Assembly: GCA_047630355.1 (NCBI GenBank)
Contig: JBLHXN010000045.1
Coordinates: 1 to 24,896, forward strand
Length of the DNA: 24,896 nucleotides
Origin: JANQUM01 sp047630355
GTDB taxonomy: Bacteria > Bacteroidota > Bacteroidia > Cytophagales > Spirosomataceae
Reading direction: 5' to 3'
The position numbers and the translations under genes are program-made. Below the pieces are notes generated by a model that was not told the DNA's origin, did not search any database, and saw only the letters and a list, made by a program, of their open reading frames with translations. Below, in pieces: positions 6,831-14,644 of the stretch. How positions within the stretch are numbered: position 1 is the first letter of the stretch; the number at the start of each line of letters is the position of its first letter.

Positions 6831-6895
6831 GAAGTCCCATCGGGACGACACGGTAAAAATTGAAGAAATTTCAAGGTTCGTCCCGATGGGACTTC
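6831..6895 (+). repeat. Perfect 18-bp inverted repeat with palindromic arms
   Basis: GAAGTCCCATCGGGACGA (6831-6848) is exactly complementary to 6878-6895, with a 29-base loop. Each arm itself contains the dyad GTCCC-atc-GGGAC. There is no T-run behind it, so it is not a classical terminator. The form fits a REP pair. Confidence 0.85.
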
Positions 6896-7054
6896 AAGAA
6901 CCTGCTAACCATATTTACTACCAAAAGATCGCACCGACGGTGTTAAACTTCTACAGCAAACAAGGTGGTGTTCGTAATCAATTGAGCTTCATAGAAATGA
7001 CGCTTTCCGACAACTTCTCATATTGACTATATTTATCATATCTACTCTACATCC

Positions 7055-7077
7055 TTGTCGGCTTTAAAAGCCTACAA
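7055..7077 (+). repeat. Hairpin upstream of the lipoprotein gene
   Basis: TTGTCGGCTTT and AAAGCCTACAA pair with one mismatch around a single-base loop. The related palindrome TGTCGGG...CCCGACA at 7865-7885 lies on the other side of the lipoprotein gene, so this is probably one dispersed repeat family. Confidence 0.5.
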
Positions 7078-7197
7078 AACGAAGTTACTCTACCGTTAAC
7101 ATATCGTTGTACTATTTTGAGTGCATAGCAGGCAACCTTTACTTGTTGTCTCACATCTAAAAAGAAAACAGCTACTGTACCTTAAAATTTACAAACT

Positions 7198-7737
7198 ATG
7201 AAAAAGCTATTATCAGTTTTCTTTGTCACTATTTTATTTGCCTTCAATTCTTGTACTAGTCCGATAGGACCTCAGGGTTTTTCAGGACCTGAAGGTATTC
7301 AGGGCGAACCGGGTGGGATAGAATACGCTAAAGCGTTTGAGTTTATTACTAACTTCACTGCCAACAATGATTATTCAGTTGTGGAGCCTTACGGCTTTGA
7401 AGTACTTGAGTCTGATGTAACGCTTGTGTACGTTTTGTGGGACGTACTTGATGATGGAACAAACGTGTGGAGACTTCTGCCGCAAACAGCTTATCTGACA
7501 AACGGTATCTTGAGCTACAATTACGACTTTACATTGGCAGATGTTTCTATCTTTTTAGACGGAACTATTGCAAATTTTAGCACTGTGCCGGATACTTATC
7601 GCATTGATCAGGTTTTCAGAGTGGTTGTAATCCCAGCTGAATTTGTGGCGGGAGGGCGTCAAGATTTTACTTATGATAAAGTGACCAAAACCTACAGTAT
7701 TTCAGAGAAATCATTTACGAAAAGAGATTTGAGATAA
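7198..7737 (+). CDS. Collagen-like lipoprotein
   Basis: The 179-residue protein has a lipoprotein signal peptide (MKKLLSVFFVTILFAFNSC) with lipobox FNSC and lipidated Cys19. It is followed directly by five Gly-X-Y triplets (GPQ GFS GPE GIQ GEP, residues 24-38). The remainder (about 42-175) is a beta-rich domain with VTLVYVLWDV, DGTNVWRLLPQTAY and FRVVVIPAEF, strongly resembling a widespread Bacteroidota family that combines a short collagen-like start with this domain. It is expected to be anchored in the outer membrane. The family's function is unknown; the short triplet tract is too short for a stable collagen rod, so it may be a trimer nucleator or simple linker. It is transcribed alone. 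Confidence 0.8.
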   Translation: MKKLLSVFFVTILFAFNSCTSPIGPQGFSGPEGIQGEPGGIEYAKAFEFITNFTANNDYSVVEPYGFEVLESDVTLVYVLWDVLDDGTNVWRLLPQTAYLTNGILSYNYDFTLADVSIFLDGTIANFSTVPDTYRIDQVFRVVVIPAEFVAGGRQDFTYDKVTKTYSISEKSFTKRDLR

Positions 7738-7864
7738 ACAATCTGATCTAATAAATCCTATCTGTGATACAGATTGTTTCAACCTACTCGGCCTGTCTTA
7801 TGAGTGATTTATTAGAAAACTAAAGCAACTTAAATTTCTTTTCACTGCTACTATATTATCCGCT

Positions 7865-7885
7865 TGTCGGGTTTAAAGCCCGACA
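7865..7885 (+). repeat. Palindrome TGTCGGG...CCCGACA
   Basis: Seven-base arms flank the loop TTTAAAG. This is a relative of the hairpin at 7055-7077. Confidence 0.5.
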
Positions 7886-7906
7886 GTACAAATTCTCACC
7901 AAAACT

Positions 7907-7941
7907 AAAAAGCCCTTTCTGCAATCGCAAAAGGGCTTTTT
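7907..7941. terminator. Bidirectional Rho-independent terminator
   Basis: AAAAAGCCCTTT (7907-7918) pairs with AAAGGGCTTTTT (7930-7941) around an 11-base loop. A-run and T-run on both sides let it end both the lipoprotein gene (+) and trxA (-), which converge here. Confidence 0.85.
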
Positions 7942-7960
7942 AAGAATTTCTCTGATAGCT

Positions 7961-7974
7961 CCGATAACTATCGG
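7961..7974. repeat. Palindrome CCGATA-AC-TATCGG
   Basis: A perfect 6-bp dyad followed by a G-run lies between the terminator and the trxA stop. Words of this kind recur between genes in Bacteroidota genomes. Confidence 0.4.
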
Positions 7975-7984
7975 GGGGACAAAA

Positions 7985-8317
7985 TCAGGCAACCGCTGCA
8001 GCAGCTTCTAACTTCTGTACCAATACGTGTTTCGGAACGGCTCCAACGATTTTTTCAACCATTTCACCGTTTTTAAAAATCATCAACGTCGGAATAGAAC
8101 GGATTCCGAAATCCATTGGAGTTTTTGAATTGGCATCAACATCCATTTTTCCTACGATGGCTTTGCCTTCGAATTCTCCAGCTATTTCTTCCACAACTGG
8201 TCCGATCATCTTACAAGGTCCGCACCATTCTGCCCAAAAATCCACTAAAACCGGGATATCGGACTTAATGGTTTCCTGAAAATTAGTATCGTTTATTTCA
8301 ATTGCTTTGTGTGACAT
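7985..8317 (-). CDS. trxA: Thioredoxin
   Basis: The 110-residue single-domain thioredoxin has the redox motif WCGPC preceded by VDFWAEW. KMDVDANSK and the cis-proline strand RSIPTLMIFKNGE follow, ending with the usual GAVPK helix. It reduces disulfides in cytoplasmic proteins and feeds electrons to ribonucleotide reductase and peroxidases. The frame is open to an upstream ATG at 8359, but the family starts at MSHKAIEIND, so the ATG at 8317 is chosen. It lies on the same strand as dnaE and downstream of it; the + strand fusion gene sits between them. Confidence 0.95.
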   Translation of the reverse strand: MSHKAIEINDTNFQETIKSDIPVLVDFWAEWCGPCKMIGPVVEEIAGEFEGKAIVGKMDVDANSKTPMDFGIRSIPTLMIFKNGEMVEKIVGAVPKHVLVQKLEAAAAVA

Positions 8318-8434
8318 TATATTAATTTTTAAGTTTAACATTTGGTAGGTATCTAACAAAACCCGCTTATTTTTTAGTTCCAGTTGATATTTACTGCTTT
8401 AGAATGTGGACTTTGATAACAAAATAACAAACTC

Positions 8435-9232
8435 ATGAAAATTATTGACATTGTAACTAAGCTCGACAAAATGGTTACCGAAGGCAAAATAATGCAAGCC
8501 TTTGAAGATTATTTCCACGATGATGTGGTTACGTACAGCTCAGCAAATGATCACTCTAAGGGAAAAGCTGAGAAGCGGGACTTCTTGTACGGTTTCTTCG
8601 AAAATATGAATTCGATTGACGAAGTTACATTGCACGATACCGTTATTGACGACAATAAAACGTTCTCAGATTTTACTTTTAAGTTTACGAACAAACAAAA
8701 CGAAGAACTTATCTGGAAAGAGATTATTCAACGTACTTGGGAAGGCGGACTTGTAACGGACGAATACTATTTTGAAGGTAATATTTCTGAAATCAAAAAG
8801 GAGATAAAGAAAAAGGCTCAGGCGGCGAAGAAACACGCGAAAGAGATTGCAAAAAAGGAAACAGCTAAAATATCCGCACCAATAGCTACAAAGACACCTA
8901 AAGTAACTCCGAAGAAAATCGCCACTCCGATAAAAGAAGCGGTTCCAGCCAAAGTTAAACCAGTTGCTAAAGCAACAAAACAGAATTTGAAACTGATAGA
9001 AGGAATTGGGCCGAAAATCGAACAATTACTAAAAGCTGACGGAATCAATACTTTTGCGGACTTGGCAAAGGCGACGCAAACTAAGCTTCAAGCGATTCTA
9101 ACCGCCGCCGGTCCCCGTTTCTCTATGCACTCACCCGACACATGGCCGCAACAAGCAAAGCTACTTGCTGACGGGAAGAGGGACGAATTGAAGAAACTAC
9201 AAGCCGAATTAAAAGACGGAAGGAAAGTTTGA
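8435..9232 (+). CDS. SnoaL-like domain fused to a helix-hairpin-helix domain
   Basis: The 265-residue protein has three parts. Residues 1-115 look like a SnoaL/NTF2-like fold: an N-terminal helix, then VMTEGKxMQAFEDYFHDDVVTYSS-type pattern, ending in a TWEGGLVTDEYYFEG strand. Residues 118-182 are a Lys/Ala/Pro-rich, histone-H1-like linker. Residues 184-265 form a helix-hairpin-helix module beginning LIEGIGPKIEQLL and containing AAGPRFSMHSPDTWPQQA. This module is also found at the end of some Bacteroidota L21-type and other proteins and is thought to bind nucleic acids. The basic tail suggests DNA or RNA binding, while the SnoaL domain has no recognisable catalytic residues. The gene lies alone, divergent from trxA and convergent with dnaE. 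Confidence 0.75.
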   Translation: MKIIDIVTKLDKMVTEGKIMQAFEDYFHDDVVTYSSANDHSKGKAEKRDFLYGFFENMNSIDEVTLHDTVIDDNKTFSDFTFKFTNKQNEELIWKEIIQRTWEGGLVTDEYYFEGNISEIKKEIKKKAQAAKKHAKEIAKKETAKISAPIATKTPKVTPKKIATPIKEAVPAKVKPVAKATKQNLKLIEGIGPKIEQLLKADGINTFADLAKATQTKLQAILTAAGPRFSMHSPDTWPQQAKLLADGKRDELKKLQAELKDGRKV

Positions 9233-9254
9233 GATTAGATAAAGTGTAAAATAG

Positions 9255-9329
9255 TGTCAGACTGATCGGACCGCCGAACCGGCTTGTCGAAGTCCATAAG
9301 GTAGGGTTTTCGACAAGCTCAAACTGACA
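9255..9329. repeat. Dispersed inverted repeat between convergent genes, possible terminator
   Basis: GCTTGTCGAA (9282-9291) pairs with TTCGACAAGC (9309-9318), and TGTCAG (9255-9260) with CTGACA (9324-9329). The 'CTTCGACAAGCTCA...CTGACA' wording is a familiar intergenic repeat of Bacteroidota genomes. It lies between the fusion gene (+) and dnaE (-) and may end transcription of both. Confidence 0.6.
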
Positions 9330-9357
9330 GCTACTATATTTAGACTAAGTGCACGCT

Positions 9358-12300
9358 TTACGCCCATTTCACGTATTCCTGCCCAATAATATTCTTAAAT
9401 TGATTGACAACTTTCGGTGATAAATCTACCCTGATAGAACGGCTTCGTAATTCTACGTCGGCTTGCTCATCGGTATCGAAAATTTGTAATTTCAAGTCAA
9501 AGTCACCGGGATTTTGACTCGCAATCGCAATTAAATCGCTGATTCTCTCTTCGTCAATCGTACTCATATCCATCATCAAACGGATTTCTTTAAAACGTTT
9601 ACTTTTGATATTTTGCAATAAATCAATATCAATTGGCTTGAACTCAAATTCGTTTTCGTTCTTCCAACGGTTCTGCACTTTTCCCCGTAAAAAAAGGAAA
9701 TTTCCGGCGTTCAGGTAGTTAGCAAAGTTGATATAGTCATTACTAAAAAGCATCATTTCGAGCGAACCGTTGTAATCTTCTATCTTTACGATGGCAAACG
9801 GGTTCCCGTTTTTAGTTTGACGAACATTTACCGTCGAAACCATGCCACCAATCGCAAATTCACGGTCAAGGTTTTCGGGATCAAGTACTTCGCCGAGTGG
9901 TTTACAGAGTTTCATTTCTATGGAAAACTGATCCAACGGATGTCCCGAAATATAAAAACCAACCACTTCTTTTTCGTACTTCAATTTCTCAATATTTGTC
10001 CACTTTTCGGCTTGCGGAACTATTGGTTTTGTAATTGAAAAACCGTCGCCGTTTGCTGAACCAAACAACGAAGATTGTCCCGCTGCTTTGTTTTCGTGGT
10101 AATTGTTTGCGTAACGAATCAACAATTCTATAAAGCTATTCCTGCCCTCGGCTTGCGAGAAATACGTGGCACGGTGTATTTCGACAAACGTGTCAAACGC
10201 TCCAGCGTACGCCAAAGATTCGAGCGTCTTTTTATTGACCGTTCGTAAGTTAATACGACTCACAAATTCGAAAATGTCTTTAAATCCACCATCCGCATCC
10301 CGAATATCAATAATTGATTCCACGGCGGCATCTCCCGTACCTTTTATTCCACCAAGTCCGAAACGAATTTCACCTTTATCATTTACGGCAAAGTGCTTTT
10401 GAGATTCATTTATATCAGGTCCCAAAACTGGAATATTTAACGCCTGACATTCCTCTAAAAAGAAGGTAATTTTTTCAATATTTCCTAAGTTAGAAGTCAA
10501 AACCGCCGCCATGTATTCTGACGGATAGTGAGCTTTCAAATACGCCGTTTGGTACGCCACAAAGGCGTAACAAGTGGAGTGCGATTTGTTAAAAGCGTAT
10601 TCGGCAAATGCTTCCCAGTCGGTCCAGATTTTCTCGCATTTCTTTTCGTCGTACTTGCGTTCTCGGATTCCGGCGATGAATTTTTCCTTCATCTTACTCA
10701 GCACTGCAAGTTGCTTTTTACCCATCGCTTTACGCAGTACATCGGCATCACCTTTTGTAAATCCAGCGAGTTTCTGCGACAAGAGCATTACCTGCTCCTG
10801 ATAAACCGTAATTCCGTACGTTTCACCAAGGTACTCTTCTACTTCGGGCAAATCATACACTACTTCTTCCTTTCCGTGCTTGCGTTTGTTGTAGGTAGGA
10901 ATGTACGCCATCGGACCGGGGCGATATAATGCGTTAAGGGCGATTAGATCGTCGAAACGGTCAGGTCGCATCTCCCGCATGTGTTTCTTCATTCCGTCAG
11001 ACTCAAACTGGAAAACGGCGTTGGTTTCTCCCCGCTGAAAGAGTGCGTACGTCTTATCGTCGTCTAAGTGAATGTTGTCAATATCAATAGTAACATTATG
11101 GTTTTCCTTGATCATCCGAAGTGCCTCTTTAATAATAGAGAGATTTTTCAGACCCAAAAAGTCCATTTTGATAACTCCGGCATCCTCCACGATTTTCCCT
11201 TCGTATTGCGTCACGAGGAAATCAGAATCTTTGGAAGTACTTACTGGAAGAATATTGTAAAGCGGCTCGGGGGCAATGATAATTCCGGCGGCGTGAATTC
11301 CTGTATTCCTGACCGTTCCTTCCAGTTTTTCAGCTTGCTTCAGCACTGCCGCCGCTAAGTCATTGCCATGATAAAATGCCCGGATTATTTTTACGTTCGC
11401 AATTTCATCGGGTTGCATTCCCATACTTACCAAACTTTTCGGCCCGGTTTCGGGTAAATGGATAAGTTTCTGAAAATTTATTCTGTAAGCCGGACGATCG
11501 GGGACCAGTTTGGCAATATAATTAGATTCCGAAAGTGGAAATTCCATCACGCGGGCAACGTCTTTAATTGCTGATTTAGTCGCCATCGTACCGTAGGTAA
11601 TAATCTGGGCAACCTGGTGTTTTCCGTATTTTTCAACGACGTAATCAATCACTTTTTGGCGACCATCGTCATCAAAATCCGTATCAATATCGGGCATTGA
11701 CAAACGCTCCGGATTCAGGAATCGCTCGAAAAGTAAGTTATATTTTATCGGGTCAATATTGGTAATTGAAATGCAATAAGCCACCACAGAACCTGCCGCT
11801 GAACCACGACCTGGACCAACCAATACGCCCATATCCCGGCCGACCTGAATAAAGTCCATCACAATTAAAAAGTACCCAGCGAAACCCATCGTTTTGATGG
11901 TAAACAATTCAAAATCTACACGTTCACGAACCTCTTCGGTTATTTCGCCGTAACGCCTTTTTGCACCTTCGTAGGTTAAATGCTTCAAATACTCCCACTG
12001 ATTTTCTTTATCCTCTTTATGAATGATGAATTTATCAGGAATCGGGAAGTTGGGAAGAAGGATATCCTTCTTTAAGTCGATGTTCTCAATTTTTCCAACA
12101 ATTTCGTTCGTATTATCAATCGCCTGCGGCAAGTCGGCAAACCGTTGCGTCATTTCCGCGGTATTCTTGAAATAGAATTCTTCGTTCGGAAAAGCGAAAC
12201 GGGTATTTCTTTTAGAAACAGAATCGTCATCGTCAAAATTAATTTGCTTCGGCGTTGATAGCTTTTCGTTGGTATTTACGCAAAGTAAAATATCGTGCGA

Positions 12301-12948
12301 AAGAGCATCGTCCCGATCTACGTAATGACTATCGTTGGAAGCAATTACCTTTACACCGTACTCCTTTGCAAAACGTAATAATACTTCGTTGACTGTATTT
12401 TGGTCGGGGATATCGTGCCGTTGCAATTCCACGTAAAAGTCTTCACCAAACCGATCGTACCACCATTCAAATTCTTTCCTTGCCGTGGCTTCATCCTGCC
12501 GTAAAATCGCTTGTGGAATCATCGCTCCGATGCAACAAGTTGTCGCAATCAGATTTTCTTTGTATTCCTCGATTAAAGCTTTTGTAACCCGTGGGTATTT
12601 GGAATACAGTCCATCCATGTATCCAATTGAGCATAGCTTGGAGATATTCTTGTATCCCTGTTCGTTTTTTGCCAGCAATAATTGGTGGTAACGACGATCT
12701 TTCTTTTCTTTCGTGAATTGCTTAATCGTATGGTCTTCTACTACGTAAAACTCACAACCAATAATCGGTTTTACTTTGTGCTGATTTGCCTTCGCTACAA
12801 AGTCAAATACTCCGAACATATTTCCGTGGTCGGTTATTGCCACAGCGGGCATATTATCTTCAACGGCTTTTTTCATCAAACGGTCAATGTTCGACGCTCC
12901 GTCAAGTAACGAAAATTGGGTATGGTTATGTAAGTGAGAGAATTGCAT
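9358..12948 (-). CDS. dnaE: DNA polymerase III subunit alpha
   Basis: The 1196-residue replicative polymerase is complete. The N-terminal PHP domain starts HLHNHTQFSLLDG (5-17) and continues with AITDHGNMFG (37-46). The palm contains GPGRGSAAGS (378-387), PDIDTDFDDDGR with Asp421 and Asp423, and KMDFLGLKNL with Asp596, which together are the expected catalytic carboxylates. Fingers and thumb blocks such as YRPGPMAYIP and the KAMGKK segment are present. A C-terminal OB fold (about 1020-1110, FAIGGMVSTVNVR...LRGKVQ) follows. Length matches the DnaE1 class, and there is no 3'-5' exonuclease domain of PolC type. The start at 12948 gives the standard MQFSHLHNHT N-terminus. Confidence 0.97.
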   Translation of the reverse strand: MQFSHLHNHTQFSLLDGASNIDRLMKKAVEDNMPAVAITDHGNMFGVFDFVAKANQHKVKPIIGCEFYVVEDHTIKQFTKEKKDRRYHQLLLAKNEQGYKNISKLCSIGYMDGLYSKYPRVTKALIEEYKENLIATTCCIGAMIPQAILRQDEATARKEFEWWYDRFGEDFYVELQRHDIPDQNTVNEVLLRFAKEYGVKVIASNDSHYVDRDDALSHDILLCVNTNEKLSTPKQINFDDDDSVSKRNTRFAFPNEEFYFKNTAEMTQRFADLPQAIDNTNEIVGKIENIDLKKDILLPNFPIPDKFIIHKEDKENQWEYLKHLTYEGAKRRYGEITEEVRERVDFELFTIKTMGFAGYFLIVMDFIQVGRDMGVLVGPGRGSAAGSVVAYCISITNIDPIKYNLLFERFLNPERLSMPDIDTDFDDDGRQKVIDYVVEKYGKHQVAQIITYGTMATKSAIKDVARVMEFPLSESNYIAKLVPDRPAYRINFQKLIHLPETGPKSLVSMGMQPDEIANVKIIRAFYHGNDLAAAVLKQAEKLEGTVRNTGIHAAGIIIAPEPLYNILPVSTSKDSDFLVTQYEGKIVEDAGVIKMDFLGLKNLSIIKEALRMIKENHNVTIDIDNIHLDDDKTYALFQRGETNAVFQFESDGMKKHMREMRPDRFDDLIALNALYRPGPMAYIPTYNKRKHGKEEVVYDLPEVEEYLGETYGITVYQEQVMLLSQKLAGFTKGDADVLRKAMGKKQLAVLSKMKEKFIAGIRERKYDEKKCEKIWTDWEAFAEYAFNKSHSTCYAFVAYQTAYLKAHYPSEYMAAVLTSNLGNIEKITFFLEECQALNIPVLGPDINESQKHFAVNDKGEIRFGLGGIKGTGDAAVESIIDIRDADGGFKDIFEFVSRINLRTVNKKTLESLAYAGAFDTFVEIHRATYFSQAEGRNSFIELLIRYANNYHENKAAGQSSLFGSANGDGFSITKPIVPQAEKWTNIEKLKYEKEVVGFYISGHPLDQFSIEMKLCKPLGEVLDPENLDREFAIGGMVSTVNVRQTKNGNPFAIVKIEDYNGSLEMMLFSNDYINFANYLNAGNFLFLRGKVQNRWKNENEFEFKPIDIDLLQNIKSKRFKEIRLMMDMSTIDEERISDLIAIASQNPGDFDLKLQIFDTDEQADVELRSRSIRVDLSPKVVNQFKNIIGQEYVKWA

Positions 12949-13198
12949 GAATCAGTAGGTTTTAGTCAAATTTACGACTTTGCTACTCTTGCAACAAACG
13001 GGAGGAAATTAATATTCACGGGAAAGTACAAATATTTTAGAGGGAGCTTGTGGGAGCTTAAAAAGGTAAAACATTTAGTTAATTTGGATTAATCAACTTG
13101 TAGTAACCTTAATATTCCACCCAAATTTGCTAAATCAAGAAAGTATCACGAAATTTGCAGCCCGATTCAATTTTACATACAATTTAAACTGTTTAGTA

Positions 13199-13393
13199 AT
13201 GCCAAAGCAAAAAACAAATTCGGGAGCGAAAAAACGCTTTAAACTTACCGGAACTGGTAAAATCAAGCGTAAACATGCGTTCCACAGTCATATTTTGACT
13301 AAAAAATCAACCAAGAGAAAGCGTATTTTAGCTTCTACTGGTCTCGTAAGTGAGCAAGATGAGAAGCGTATCAAAGCGTTATTAGCTCTTTAA
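13199..13393 (+). CDS. rpmI: 50S ribosomal protein L35
   Basis: The 64-residue basic protein starts MPKQKTNSGAKKRFKLTG and continues GKIKRKHAFHSHILTKKSTKRKR, a textbook L35. The frame is open to an ATG at 13127, but L35 begins MPK, so the ATG at 13199 is used. rplT follows 92 bp later. infC, which usually precedes this pair, is absent: the upstream neighbour is divergent dnaE, with 250 bp between that holds the promoter and leader. Confidence 0.95.
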   Translation: MPKQKTNSGAKKRFKLTGTGKIKRKHAFHSHILTKKSTKRKRILASTGLVSEQDEKRIKALLAL

Positions 13394-13485
13394 TTACAAA
13401 TTATTTAGGTTCTTTAAGTTTCACCGGACACACGGCATCAAAGAATACGTAAGACGTATCGCCCGAGTCAAAAACAATTAAAATT

Positions 13486-13830
13486 ATGCCACGTAGTGTC
13501 AATCATGCAGCTTCTAAAGCTCGCAGAAAAAAAATTCTTAAACTAGCGAAAGGTTATTTCGGACGTCGTAAAAACGTTTGGACAGTCGCTAAAAATGCCG
13601 TTGAAAAAGGTTTAGTTTACGCCTACATCGGTCGTAAGCAAAAGAAACGCAGCTACCGCCGTTTATGGATTGTCCGTATCAATGCGGGTAGTCGTCAATA
13701 CGGAATGTCGTACAGCGTTTTCATGAACAAATTGAAAACAGCTGGTATTGAACTTAACAGAAAAGTATTGGCTGATTTAGCAATGAATCACCCGGGTGCT
13801 TTCAAAGCAATTGTAGATAAAGTAAAGTAA
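13486..13830 (+). CDS. rplT: 50S ribosomal protein L20
   Basis: The 114-residue protein starts MPRSVNHAASKARRKKILKL and contains GRRKNVWTVAKNAV, KKRSYRRLWIVRINA and the ending AIVDKVK. It matches L20, an early-assembling 23S rRNA-binding protein that in other bacteria also represses its own operon. It is co-transcribed with rpmI and ended by the strong hairpin at 13851-13880. The 92-bp spacer after rpmI begins with an AT-rich stretch; I see no definite L20 operator. Confidence 0.96.
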   Translation: MPRSVNHAASKARRKKILKLAKGYFGRRKNVWTVAKNAVEKGLVYAYIGRKQKKRSYRRLWIVRINAGSRQYGMSYSVFMNKLKTAGIELNRKVLADLAMNHPGAFKAIVDKVK

Positions 13831-13850
13831 GAATCGGTTTTACTTTTAGG

Positions 13851-13880
13851 AAAAAGGGAGCAAATTGCTCCCTTTTTTTT
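13851..13880 (+). terminator. Rho-independent terminator of rpmI-rplT
   Basis: GGGAGCAA (13856-13863) pairs with TTGCTCCC (13865-13872), followed by eight T. Confidence 0.9.
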
Positions 13881-13958
13881 GTGACCAACGCGTCAGACAT
13901 TCGTCAAAAGTTCAGAATTAGAGTAATTCATTTCATTTCCAAAAAATCAAAAATAAAT

Positions 13959-14546
13959 ATGGTAGAAATTCTTCAGTCATTGATTCAGCAGTTCGGTCAA
14001 AATGCAGTAGTTAACAACACAGATGTTCCGGATCAAATAAATAACGATGTACAAAGTGAAGTCATGAGCGGTATTGTAAGCGGCCTTAGCGAGCAGGCAA
14101 CCTCTCAAGGCGGCTTAAGCAGCTTAATGGGTTTATTTACCGACACCGGTGCTGCCGCGAACTCATCGAACCTGATGAGCAACCCAATCGTTTCTATGAT
14201 TTCGCAAAGTGTAATCAAGAATCTGATGCAAAGATTTAACTTATCTAATAGTGCTGCTTCGGGCGTGGTTGACGAGATGCTACCAAACGTTCTTAGTGGA
14301 CTAATTTCTAAAACAAACGATCCGAACGAAAGCGGCATCGATATGAGCGGTGTTATGGACATGCTGTCTGACGGAAAAACTGCCGGCGTTGACTTCGGTT
14401 CAATTATGGGAGCAGCCAGTGGAGTAATGGCAGACGGTAAGCTTGACATGAGCGACTTGATGAATCTTGCTTCTGGAGGCAGAGGAAATAAAGAAAAAAA
14501 TAGCGGTGGATTAGGCGGCCTAATTAGCGGTTTGTTCGGAAAATGA
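13959..14546 (+). CDS. DUF937-like protein
   Basis: The 195-residue, Gly/Ser/Met-rich cytoplasmic protein is helical with many short amphipathic segments. It has MVEILQSLIQQFGQNAV at the start, a middle NPIVSMISQSVIKNLMQRFNLS, then a LPNVLSGLISKTNDPNESG block and a tail ASGGRG...GGLGGLISGLFGK. This order matches Bacteroidota proteins labelled DUF937/YidB-like, whose function is unknown. The frame is open upstream to a GTG within the rplT terminator, so the ATG at 13959 is the sensible start. Terminators on both sides make it a one-gene unit. Confidence 0.72.
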   Translation: MVEILQSLIQQFGQNAVVNNTDVPDQINNDVQSEVMSGIVSGLSEQATSQGGLSSLMGLFTDTGAAANSSNLMSNPIVSMISQSVIKNLMQRFNLSNSAASGVVDEMLPNVLSGLISKTNDPNESGIDMSGVMDMLSDGKTAGVDFGSIMGAASGVMADGKLDMSDLMNLASGGRGNKEKNSGGLGGLISGLFGK

Positions 14547-14567
14547 TAATTCATTTCTTTTTGGAGG

Positions 14568-14601
14568 AACTCAGCTTTTTGAAACAAGGCTGAGTTTTTT
14601 T
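14568..14601 (+). terminator. Rho-independent terminator of the DUF937-like gene
   Basis: AACTCAGC (14568-14575) pairs with GCTGAGTT (14589-14596), followed by a run of seven T. Confidence 0.88.
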
Positions 14602-14644
14602 ATAACTTTATCCTGTTATTTATTCATTTCGAAGTACGAGCAAG

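Larger units (their letters stand above)
6535..7197. other. 663-bp gene-free stretch with clustered palindromes
   Basis: I see no credible gene. From left to right it contains the second attC-like core (6568-6611), copy B of the composite element (6624-6730), the small palindrome AATCC-GTA-GGATT (6764-6776), a 16-bp tandem duplication (6778-6809), an 18-bp inverted repeat (6831-6895), the palindrome CACCGACGGTG (6932-6942), and a further hairpin (7055-7077). AAAGATTGCACC (6747-6758) recurs as AAAGATCGCACC (6924-6935). The last 110 bases probably carry the promoter of the lipoprotein gene. Confidence 0.65.

Noticed and set aside
6069..6942. CRISPR array
   Set aside because: Repeats are palindromic, of several unrelated types and irregularly spaced; there are no regular spacers and no cas genes.
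13127..13198. Longer L35 starting at the ATG at 13127
   Set aside because: L35 begins MPK; the 24 extra residues have no counterpart in the family and the stretch is leader sequence.
14105..14587. 160-residue minus-strand frame opposite the DUF937-like gene
   Set aside because: It is antisense to a recognised protein, composition-driven and has no recognisable domain.
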